From Deltaproteobacteria bacterium (lineage in GTDB: Bacteria; Desulfobacterota; UBA8473), in assembly GCA_030623035.1 (NCBI GenBank), contig JAUXFK010000086.1:1-10644 (forward strand): a stretch of 10,644 nucleotides of DNA, read 5' to 3'. Below are positions 1 through 6,024 of the stretch, in pieces. The position numbers and the translations under genes are program-made. Every line of letters begins with the position of its first letter. The stretch's first letter is position 1. The notes beneath the pieces are model-generated. The model did not search any database. It was not told the DNA's origin and was given only the letters and a program-made list of their open reading frames with translations.

Positions 1-92
1 CCTTTGACAGGCGAGACGCCTGTCCTACCGGGCATTTCCTACTGGTTATAAAATCACTACCCCTGGCAGGACAGCCGTCTCGGCTGTCCTGA
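1..92. repeat. Pair of GAGAC-loop palindromic hairpins
   Basis: Two perfect hairpins lie 42 bp apart. The first (6-24) has arms GACAGGCG and CGCCTGTC around loop AGA. The second (67-91) has 11-bp arms CAGGACAGCCG and CGGCTGTCCTG around loop TCT. Read on the minus strand, the second has the same AGA loop, so the two are inverted copies of one unit. They differ at one stem pair, where G-C has become C-G on both arms at once. Neither is followed by a T-run, so they do not look like intrinsic terminators. Palindromes of this GAGAC type occur as dispersed intergenic repeats in various bacteria (general knowledge). They could be REP/BIME-like units. The upstream gene lies outside the window. Confidence 0.7.
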
Positions 93-201
93 CCGCAATT
101 TTCATCATTCTTTGTGAGCCAATGGCTCATGAATGTTTCATTGGATTGGCCTGATTATAAAAAACTTTAACCCCATTTCACGATCTATTCTTAAAAACCC
201 C

Positions 202-230
202 TTGACACAAAAGGATTTATCCATTATTTA
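202..230 (+). promoter_or_regulatory. Candidate sigma-70 promoter for the alr-mlaEFD unit
   Basis: A perfect -35 hexamer TTGACA (202-207) is followed after 17 bp by TATTTA (225-230), a weak -10 that matches consensus at its first three positions. It would start transcription about 30 nt before the alr ATG. The surrounding DNA is AT-rich. The -35 match and spacing support the call, and the -10 is the weak part. No operator or riboswitch structure was seen between it and alr. Confidence 0.45.
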
Positions 231-266
231 CATTCTTAAAATGATATCATTCCTTAGGATTTTCCA

Positions 267-1418
267 ATGAATCGACCGACTATTGCTGAAATCGATCTTG
301 ATGCTTTCAGGTTCAACTATATGCAAATTAGAAAAAAAGTAGATATAAATACCCGGATACTGGCTGTGGTTAAAGCAGACGGGTATGGTCATGGTGCCAT
401 ATTCTTATCAAGGGAACTGCAGGAATTAGGGGTGGATCTGCTTGGAGTTGCCATATGTGAAGAGGCAATTGCATTGAGAAAGGCAGGTATTGAGGTGCCT
501 ATTATCATCCTGAACGGCATCTTTAAAGGACAGATTGAGGAGGCATTCGAATACGACCTCACCCCTGTAATATTCGACCTACATACAGCCCGGTGTCTTT
601 CAGACAGGGGCAAGAATTTAAACAGTAAAATCAAGGTGCATGTAAAGATAGACACCGGCATGGGAAGGATTGGAATATTGCCGGAAGGGTTGACTCGGTT
701 TTTCACTTCACTTAAGACATTGAGTAATTTAGAGATAGAAGGCGTACTCTCACATCTTTCAACTGCTTCAGGAGACAGTCTTCAGGATAAAGACTTCACC
801 TCTTTACAGATTAAAAAATATGAAGACTCTATAAAAGAGCTGGAAAAACTGAGAATTTACCCCCCTATAAGACATATTGCAAACAGTGCTGCAACGATTG
901 ACATGCTTCACTGCCCCTGTAATACGGTTCGCCCGGGGCTCTTGCTTTACGGGGCCTATCCTTGCCCCAGATTCGTTGATAAGATAAAGCTTAAGCCTGT
1001 TATGCGCTTAAAGACGGAGATTTCCCAGATAAAGAGGGTCCCTTGTGGCTCTGGAATCAGCTATGGAAGAACTTTTGTAACCCGGACACAATCGAGTATA
1101 GCTACCTTACCTATCGGTTATGCAGATGGATATAGCAGGCTCCTTTCCAATTGCGGGTCAGTCCTGATTAGAGGCAAAAAGGCGCCGGTCGTGGGGTCTG
1201 TGTGTATGGATATGATAATGGTTGATGTGACGGATGTACCCAGAGCAAAAGTGGGAGACGAGGCTGTGCTGATCGGCAGGCAGGGGGATTGCGAGATCAC
1301 TGCTGATGATATTGCGGAAAAGATCGGTACGATATCTTATGAGGTCTTCTGCAATGTGAGCAGGAGGGTTCCCAGGGTTTATATAAAAGACGGAAAGGTG
1401 CTCGATAAAGGGATCTAG
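267..1418 (+). CDS. alr: Alanine racemase
   Basis: PLP-dependent cytoplasmic enzyme that interconverts L- and D-alanine, supplying D-Ala for peptidoglycan. The 383-residue length is normal for the family. The N-terminal TIM-barrel carries the PLP lysine in VVKADGYGHG (K36). DTGMGRIG (129-136) and the RPGLLLYGAYP stretch (222-232) are typical of the barrel. The second catalytic base is the tyrosine of GISYGRTF (Y266), at the start of the C-terminal beta domain. The substrate-site stretch SVCMDMIMVDVT (311-322) is intact. The ATG at 267 is preceded by a weak Shine-Dalgarno (AGGA from 256), and the protein starts like its relatives. It is the first gene of the unit, and its TAG is followed directly by the mlaE ATG with no gap, implying co-transcription. 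Both catalytic residues are present, so it should be active. Confidence 0.96.
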   Translation: MNRPTIAEIDLDAFRFNYMQIRKKVDINTRILAVVKADGYGHGAIFLSRELQELGVDLLGVAICEEAIALRKAGIEVPIIILNGIFKGQIEEAFEYDLTPVIFDLHTARCLSDRGKNLNSKIKVHVKIDTGMGRIGILPEGLTRFFTSLKTLSNLEIEGVLSHLSTASGDSLQDKDFTSLQIKKYEDSIKELEKLRIYPPIRHIANSAATIDMLHCPCNTVRPGLLLYGAYPCPRFVDKIKLKPVMRLKTEISQIKRVPCGSGISYGRTFVTRTQSSIATLPIGYADGYSRLLSNCGSVLIRGKKAPVVGSVCMDMIMVDVTDVPRAKVGDEAVLIGRQGDCEITADDIAEKIGTISYEVFCNVSRRVPRVYIKDGKVLDKGI

Positions 1419-2180
1419 ATGCGCAAGCTGTTTGTTTTAAAGACAATCGGGTTTTTTGAAGAGGCTGGAAGGATAGTGATTCTATTTGTAAACACCCTGA
1501 TCTGGACATTCCGTCCCCCGCTTAATCTGAAGAACATTGTATTACAGATGGAATATGTGGGAATCAATTCCTTTTTCGTTGTGTTTATAATGTCGATATT
1601 TATTGGTATGGTTTTCGCCCTGCAAAGTTTCTCAGGCTTTCAGAAGTTCCATGCCGAGGCATTTGTGGGCACAATAGTTGCCCTGGCCATGGTAAGAGAG
1701 CTGGGGCCTGTATTTTCCGGGCTAATGGTATCCGGCAGGGTTGGGGCTGCTATGGCTGCTGAATTGGGCACAATGAAGGTAACCGAGCAGATCGATGCAC
1801 TGAATACCCTTGCTACCAACCCGATCAAGTACCTCGTTGTCCCCAGATTTCTTGCTTCCCTGTTCGTAATGCCTATACTGATTATCTTCTCTGATATCGT
1901 GGGTATAATTGGCGGTTATCTGGTAAGTGTATACATATTGGACCAAAATTCCGAGGTTTATAAAAAAAGGACCTGGGATTATATGGAACTGGAAGACATA
2001 TATATCGGCCTGATCAAGGCCTGTGTATTTGGTGTGATAATCGCTATCGTAAGCTGCCATCAAGGGTTCCATACCATGGGAGGAGCCGAAGGGGTAGGTA
2101 AGGCCACCACAAGAGCCGTTGTTCAATCATCTTTGCTTATCCTTATATCCAACTACTTTATTACTGCACTTTTATTTTGA
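1419..2180 (+). CDS. mlaE: MlaE-type phospholipid ABC transporter permease
   Basis: Integral inner-membrane permease of the MlaFEDB/MCE transport family, which moves phospholipids between the inner membrane and the periplasm to keep the outer membrane asymmetric. The length, 253 aa, is typical. After an amphipathic N-terminus come hydrophobic segments at about 48-70, 83-112, 145-172, 197-213 and 235-253. The family signature is clear: VRELGPVFSGLMVSGRVGAA (92-111), then EQIDALNTLATNP (123-135) and YLVVPRFLA (138-146), the region that contacts the ATPase. The ATG follows the alr stop with zero spacing, and the purine-rich stretch near 1404-1412 can act as ribosome binding site. Its end overlaps the TTG start proposed for mlaF by 4 nt. 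Family assignment is firm; the lipid cargo and transport direction are not readable from sequence. Confidence 0.94.
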   Translation: MRKLFVLKTIGFFEEAGRIVILFVNTLIWTFRPPLNLKNIVLQMEYVGINSFFVVFIMSIFIGMVFALQSFSGFQKFHAEAFVGTIVALAMVRELGPVFSGLMVSGRVGAAMAAELGTMKVTEQIDALNTLATNPIKYLVVPRFLASLFVMPILIIFSDIVGIIGGYLVSVYILDQNSEVYKKRTWDYMELEDIYIGLIKACVFGVIIAIVSCHQGFHTMGGAEGVGKATTRAVVQSSLLILISNYFITALLF

Positions 2181-2977
2181 AGCAAAAAATGCCAAGAGAT
2201 GACCCAAAAGACCTCCACCCAGACGGGATGATCGTTATCAGAGACCTGTTTAAGTCTTTCGGGGAAAACCGTGTTCTTCAGGGATTAAACCTTGATGTAA
2301 AGCGCGGTGAGGACATGGTCGTAATCGGCAGAAGCGGTTCTGGAAAGAGTGTGCTTATCAAGTGTATCATCGGCCTAATAAAGCCGGACAGGGGAAGTAT
2401 ATATATAAATGGTGAGGATATCGTCCCATTCAAAGAGAAGAATCTCAATGAAATGAGGAAGAAGTTTGGCATGCTTTTTCAGTTCGGTGCATTATTTGAC
2501 TCTATGCCGGTATGGGAAAATGTGGGTTTTGGACTGAAACAGCATACAGAGCTGAAGAACGACGAGATCAGGGATATCGTAAAAGAAAAGCTCAAGATGG
2601 TGGGTCTGGATGGGGTTGACGATTTAATGCCGTCAGAGCTTAGCGGCGGTATGAAAAAGAGGGTCAGCCTGGCCAGAGCCATTGCCATGGAGCCGGAAAT
2701 ACTTCTCTATGATGAACCAACCACGGGTTTGGATCCGATAATGGCCGATGTAATCAATGAGTTGATAATCCGGCTCAGGGAAAAACTAAAGGTCACCTCT
2801 ATTGCCATCACCCATGACATGGTAAGTGCTTACAAGATCGCCAACAGGATTGCCATGCTATATCAGGGGAAGATTATTGAAGTGGGCACACCGGATGAGA
2901 TAAGAAATTCAAATAACGATGTGGTACAGCAGTTTATTCAAGGAAGATCTGAAGGCCCTATAACCAGAGGAAAATAA
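2177..2977 (+). CDS. mlaF: MlaF-type phospholipid ABC transporter ATP-binding protein
   Basis: Cytoplasmic ATPase that powers the MlaE permease. All ABC motifs are intact (266-aa numbering): Walker A GRSGSGKS (51-58), Q-loop Q102 in LFQFGALF, signature LSGGMKKR (155-162), Walker B ILLYDEPTTGLDP (175-187) and the H-loop histidine H213. LFQFGALFDSMPVWENV is typical of the MlaF subgroup. The start is uncertain. TTG at 2177 overlaps the mlaE stop (TTGA) and suggests translational coupling. ATG at 2189 lies 8 nt past that stop. ATG at 2228 would begin MIVIRDLFKSF, close to where many relatives start. None has a strong Shine-Dalgarno. Function is unaffected by the choice because the first core strand lies after residue 18. 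It is the second member of the mlaEFD set. Confidence 0.93.
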   Translation: MKQKMPRDDPKDLHPDGMIVIRDLFKSFGENRVLQGLNLDVKRGEDMVVIGRSGSGKSVLIKCIIGLIKPDRGSIYINGEDIVPFKEKNLNEMRKKFGMLFQFGALFDSMPVWENVGFGLKQHTELKNDEIRDIVKEKLKMVGLDGVDDLMPSELSGGMKKRVSLARAIAMEPEILLYDEPTTGLDPIMADVINELIIRLREKLKVTSIAITHDMVSAYKIANRIAMLYQGKIIEVGTPDEIRNSNNDVVQQFIQGRSEGPITRGK

Positions 2978-2992
2978 ACAGGAGGATTTACA

Positions 2993-4039
2993 ATGAAGAG
3001 GATATCCACTGAGGTAAAGGTAGGCATATTCGTGTTTATCGGCATCCTTGTTCTGGCTTATATGACTGTAAACATTGAGAAATTCCGGTTTGGTGGGGCG
3101 GTAGGATATAGTATATATACAAAGCTGGGATCAGCCGCAGGACTTCTAAAGAAGTCACCTGTTAGAATCGCAGGGGTCCAGGTCGGCAGGGTGGAGGAGA
3201 TTATCCTTGTAAAGAGCAAGGCAAAAGTGACACTGCGGCTCCCCCTCCAGATGAAAGTTCCTGTTGATTCCCTTGTCTTTGTGAAATCAGAAGGGCTTCT
3301 TGGTGAAAAGTACATTGAAATCAAACCGGGCCTAAAAGAAGCCTTCATAGCGCCAAACGGCGAGCTCCGCCAGGGAGATTCCATGGTGGATATCGATGAC
3401 TTCTTCAATCAAATGAACTCCGTTGCTTCTGATATCAAGCGAGTTACTGTCTCGTTAAACAGGGTATTTGGAGGAAGAGAAGGCGAGCGTTCTTTGAAGA
3501 ACACCTTTGATAGTGTCGAAGATTTAACCGCGAACCTGAGTGACCAGGTAAGAGAAAACAAAGAGAGATTCAATAGGATACTGGCACATTTTGAAGATAT
3601 TACAGAAGACCTGACCGGAGTATCTGAAAATTTAGACGATACTTTTGATACAATAAACAGTGTGGTGAATAAGATCGATAATGAGGAGGGACTTCTTGGC
3701 AAGCTGGTTGCCGATGAATTCCTTTATGAGCAGACCAAAGACGTGATTAAAAACCTGAACAGGATCACTTTAAAAATAGAAAGAGGAGAGGGGACGATCG
3801 GCAGGCTGATTGCTGACAGATCCCTTTACGACCAAGGCAGAGACGCTATTGAAAGCCTTAAAAAAATAACCAAAAGGATAGAAAGGGGAGAGGGGACGAT
3901 CGGAAAACTCACTTCTGATGATACCCTTTATACTGAGACAAAGAAGGCCATCAAAAAGGTGACCAAGGCAGCCGAGGGAATAGAGGAACAAACGCCGATT
4001 ACCGTGCTCGGGACAGTGCTGGGAATTGTACTGAATTAG
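2993..4039 (+). CDS. mlaD: MlaD/MCE-domain protein with C-terminal repeats
   Basis: Substrate-binding MCE subunit of the Mla transporter, anchored in the inner membrane with its bulk in the periplasm. A single N-terminal membrane segment (about 11-27) is followed by the MCE domain (about 38-115), including the hallmark VRIAGVQVGRVEEI (57-70) and GLLGEKYIEI (101-110). The remainder (about 130-348) is a long helical, probably coiled-coil extension. It ends in three 34-residue repeats at 231-264, 265-298 and 299-332, with cores EEGLLGKL, GEGTIGRL and GEGTIGKL. A short hydrophobic tail (TPITVLGTVLGIVLN) follows. At 348 aa it is much longer than the E. coli MlaD (about 180 aa). A strong AGGAGG Shine-Dalgarno (2981-2986) sits 6 nt before the ATG. 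No mlaC follows, so the long tail could help span the periplasm (inference). Confidence 0.9.
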   Translation: MKRISTEVKVGIFVFIGILVLAYMTVNIEKFRFGGAVGYSIYTKLGSAAGLLKKSPVRIAGVQVGRVEEIILVKSKAKVTLRLPLQMKVPVDSLVFVKSEGLLGEKYIEIKPGLKEAFIAPNGELRQGDSMVDIDDFFNQMNSVASDIKRVTVSLNRVFGGREGERSLKNTFDSVEDLTANLSDQVRENKERFNRILAHFEDITEDLTGVSENLDDTFDTINSVVNKIDNEEGLLGKLVADEFLYEQTKDVIKNLNRITLKIERGEGTIGRLIADRSLYDQGRDAIESLKKITKRIERGEGTIGKLTSDDTLYTETKKAIKKVTKAAEGIEEQTPITVLGTVLGIVLN

Positions 4040-4040
4040 T

Positions 4041-4078
4041 TCAAATAACTCAAATCGTGAGGAAAAGATTATCCAAAT
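4041..4078 (+). repeat. Left arm of a long-range inverted repeat, interrupted by the 175-bp element
   Basis: Starting two bases after the mlaD stop, this AT-rich stretch matches the reverse complement of 5858-5907, downstream of the lipoprotein gene. The core ACTCAAATCGT is identical, and AGGAAAAGA follows after one difference. Similarity stops at 4078 but resumes at 4262 (CACAAAATCTC), just past the 175-bp element and its duplicated target. Joining the two parts gives a 42-base stretch with 36 matches to the other arm. The arm is therefore an older repeat split by a later insertion. No protein-coding potential was seen. Confidence 0.72.
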
Positions 4079-4253
4079 GTAACTATTCAGCCACAGATTC
4101 ACACAGATGAACACGGACAGGTTTAAATACAAAGAAATCACGGATATTACTCTTAGAAGTTTTTATGAAGCAATTAATCAATTGGTTTGTATATGATTAA
4201 TAATAGAAAAAATATCAGCGATGATCAGCGTAGATCGGCGGCTGAGTAGTTAC
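4079..4253. mobile_element. 175-bp non-autonomous inverted-repeat element (MITE), IS66-like ends
   Basis: The element begins GTAACTATTCAGCC and ends GGCTGAGTAGTTAC. The terminal inverted repeats match at 13 of 14 positions, and weaker pairing extends further, 28 of 39 in total. It is flanked on both sides by the 8-bp direct repeat ATCCAAAT (4071-4078 and 4254-4261), a target duplication. There is no transposase, so it must be mobilised in trans. IS66-family elements characteristically start with GTAA and duplicate 8 bp (established knowledge), which makes an IS66-type transposase the best candidate (inference). An internal palindrome, ATTAATCA/TGATTAAT, sits at 4173-4180/4194-4201. The two halves contain the familiar dispersed motifs ACAGATTCACACAGATGA and ATCAGCGTAGATC, which here are the two terminal arms of one element. 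Confidence 0.82.
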
Positions 4254-4302
4254 ATCCAAATCACAAAATCTCCATATCCCCTTTGAATAAAGAGAATTGT
4301 CA

Positions 4303-5787
4303 ATGGTCTTTAAAACTCTGCGCCATTTGCGCCTTTGCAATAAACCATTTCCCGATCATCAGCGCCTTAAGATACCCCCTGGCATGTTGGTTCTTCTATT
4401 CATGCTTATTGCCTCCGGATGTGCCTCCTCTTTAACAGGGGATCGTAGATTGAATCTATGGCCTTTATTGAACTATTACAAGGATACAGAACACAGAACC
4501 ACCGAACTCGATGCAATCGGGCCTTTTTTTACCCTTTATTCCTCCCCATTGGAACAACGCTACGGTTTAAGGCCCCTCTTTTTCGTAAACAAAAATAAAG
4601 AGGTTTCATCCACAGAAATCGAATACCTCTTTCCGCTGGGAAAGTATAGAAAAAAAGAAAAGGATAGCTCTTTTTACCTTGTCCCCCTTTTTTCTTCACA
4701 CAAAGATTCGATAGATACTCAAGGGAAAACCCATGATTTTGGCATGTTTCCCATATTTTGGGGCAAGGATGAAGATGGGAACAGATACGGGGGCCTATTC
4801 CCGATATACGGAAAATTGAATCACAGGTTTGGAAAGGATCAAATCCGCTTTTACCTTTGGCCTTTTTATCTATTCTCCAAGGATGATGATTGCAGTACCC
4901 ACGATATTCTCTGGCCATTCTTCTCCTGCACAAAAGGGGAGAATGAAAGGGGTTTTAAGGTATGGCCCCTCTTCGGGCATTATGAAAAAGAAGGCGAATT
5001 TTCCAGGGATTTCGCTTTATGGCCAATATTTTTTAAACAAAAGACCGACCTGGATACCGATAACCCAAAAAGTACAAAAGCAGCCCTTCCTTTCTTTGTG
5101 CAGAAAAAATCCCCCGAGAAAGTATCCAGATCCATTCTCTGGCCTTTTTTCAACTATTCCGATGACAGAAAAAACGAATATAAACAGTGGGATATGCCCT
5201 GGCCGCTTTTCCAATACGGCAAAGGAGTAGAATTAGAACTATTCCGGTTTTTTCCGATTTACGGATATAAAAGAAGTGCAGATTCAAAGACCGGATACTT
5301 TCTCTTTCCTCTTTACACATACAGCAAAGACGAATTCGAAGACCATAAGGACACAACCTATAGATTATTGCTGATCAATAAATATCAAAAAAAGGAGTTT
5401 AAAAAGGAATCCAGGAATGCAAAGTCCATTAGAGTATGGCCTCTATTTTATTACAATAGAGAGAAAGAAGATGCTATAAAATTCTGCTTCCCTGAGGTCA
5501 TCCCCCTGGAAAATGAAGGATTTGAAAGAAACATAAGCCCCCTTTTCAGGCTCTATGAATACAATAGAGATTCTCATGGCAATACAGAATCGAAACTGTT
5601 ATGGTGGCTTTACAGACACAAAAAGAGCAATACAAAAGAGCTTTTTGAAATCGCCTTTCTTTTAGACTATGAAAAAGAGAAGGATATGTCCATCTTCTCT
5701 TTTCTAAAAGGAATCTTTGAATATAAACAGGGGAAAGAAAAGAAATCTATAAAACTCCTTTACCTTCCATGGCGAATAAAGTGGTAG
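4303..5787 (+). CDS. Predicted lipoprotein of about 19 degenerate WPLF-type repeats
   Basis: Product not recognised. The N-terminus has a basic region, a hydrophobic stretch (LVLLFML) and a lipobox IASGC, with lipidated Cys at residue 40 counting from the ATG at 4303, so it should be an envelope lipoprotein. The start at 4303 is favoured over TTG 4297 by spacing from AAAGAGA (4289-4295). ATG 4384 would leave no positive n-region. The mature part is almost wholly a degenerate repeat with core [L/V/F]-[W/F]-P-[L/I/F]-[F/Y] followed by an aromatic and charged turn. Examples are LWPFF, VWPLF, LFPIY and PWPLF. About 19 cores occur every 15-22 residues from 4456 to about 5547. Such alternation suggests beta strands, either a solenoid, a propeller or a barrel-like sheet (inference). 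It lies 3' of mlaEFD but is separated from it by a mobile element, so a link to lipid transport is only a guess. Confidence 0.8.
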   Translation: MVFKTLRHLRLCNKPFPDHQRLKIPPGMLVLLFMLIASGCASSLTGDRRLNLWPLLNYYKDTEHRTTELDAIGPFFTLYSSPLEQRYGLRPLFFVNKNKEVSSTEIEYLFPLGKYRKKEKDSSFYLVPLFSSHKDSIDTQGKTHDFGMFPIFWGKDEDGNRYGGLFPIYGKLNHRFGKDQIRFYLWPFYLFSKDDDCSTHDILWPFFSCTKGENERGFKVWPLFGHYEKEGEFSRDFALWPIFFKQKTDLDTDNPKSTKAALPFFVQKKSPEKVSRSILWPFFNYSDDRKNEYKQWDMPWPLFQYGKGVELELFRFFPIYGYKRSADSKTGYFLFPLYTYSKDEFEDHKDTTYRLLLINKYQKKEFKKESRNAKSIRVWPLFYYNREKEDAIKFCFPEVIPLENEGFERNISPLFRLYEYNRDSHGNTESKLLWWLYRHKKSNTKELFEIAFLLDYEKEKDMSIFSFLKGIFEYKQGKEKKSIKLLYLPWRIKW

Positions 5788-5857
5788 AATCATCCTTGAT
5801 TTTTTTCTTTTAAAATTTTAAAATACCATAATTGATTGGCCATATTAAAGTGCTAAA

Positions 5858-5907
5858 GAAATTTTATGATTTGAATTGTCTTTTCCTTACGATTTGAGTC
5901 ATTTTGA
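5858..5907 (-). repeat. Right arm of the long-range inverted repeat (uninterrupted copy)
   Basis: Its reverse complement matches 4041-4078 joined to 4262-4272, at 36 of 42 positions across the core. It therefore shows the left arm as it was before the 175-bp element inserted. With the left arm it brackets the lipoprotein gene over about 1.85 kb. It is AT-rich and has no coding signal. The 70 bases before it contain only a 16-bp AT palindrome (TTTTAAAATTTTAAAA, 5808-5823), which has no GC stem and is not a convincing terminator. Confidence 0.7.
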
Positions 5908-5946
5908 AGATTCTACATTCGCTACGCTAAATTGCAAATAACTCAA
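5894..5946. repeat. Imperfect hairpin in the lipoprotein-purH gap
   Basis: Arms TTGAGTCATTT (5894-5904) and AAATAACTCAA (5936-5946) pair at 10 of 11 positions around a 31-base loop. The 3' arm, extended by one base to CAAATAACTCAA, also occurs exactly at 4042-4053 beside mlaD. The hairpin therefore belongs to the same dispersed family as the long-range inverted repeat. The rest of the gap up to purH (5947-6024) shows no convincing promoter or terminator, although purH must be transcribed from somewhere here. Confidence 0.5.
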
Positions 5947-6024
5947 TAATGTTCGTCAAAGACCATCCAAATCATTATTCGGCTAAACAGTAACAAAATT
6001 ACAAACAGAAAGGACTAAAAAGAG

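Noticed and set aside
115..129. Small hairpin TGAGCC-AAT-GGCTCA upstream of alr
   Set aside because: A six-base stem with no T-run and no link to a gene end; too short to assign a role.
5808..5823. 16-bp palindrome TTTTAAAATTTTAAAA as terminator of the lipoprotein gene
   Set aside because: The stem is entirely A/T and no T-run follows a stable stem; it is more likely AT-rich background.
5965..5998. Third ATCCAAAT followed by GGCTAAACAGTAAC, resembling an end of the 175-bp element
   Set aside because: Only 10 of 14 end positions match, no partner end or second duplication is present, and the end lacks the GTAA rule (it reads GTTAC on the other strand).
5785..6024. Promoter or purine riboswitch upstream of purH
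   Set aside because: No -35/-10 pair with good spacing and no conserved purine aptamer junctions or PurR-type operator could be found by eye.
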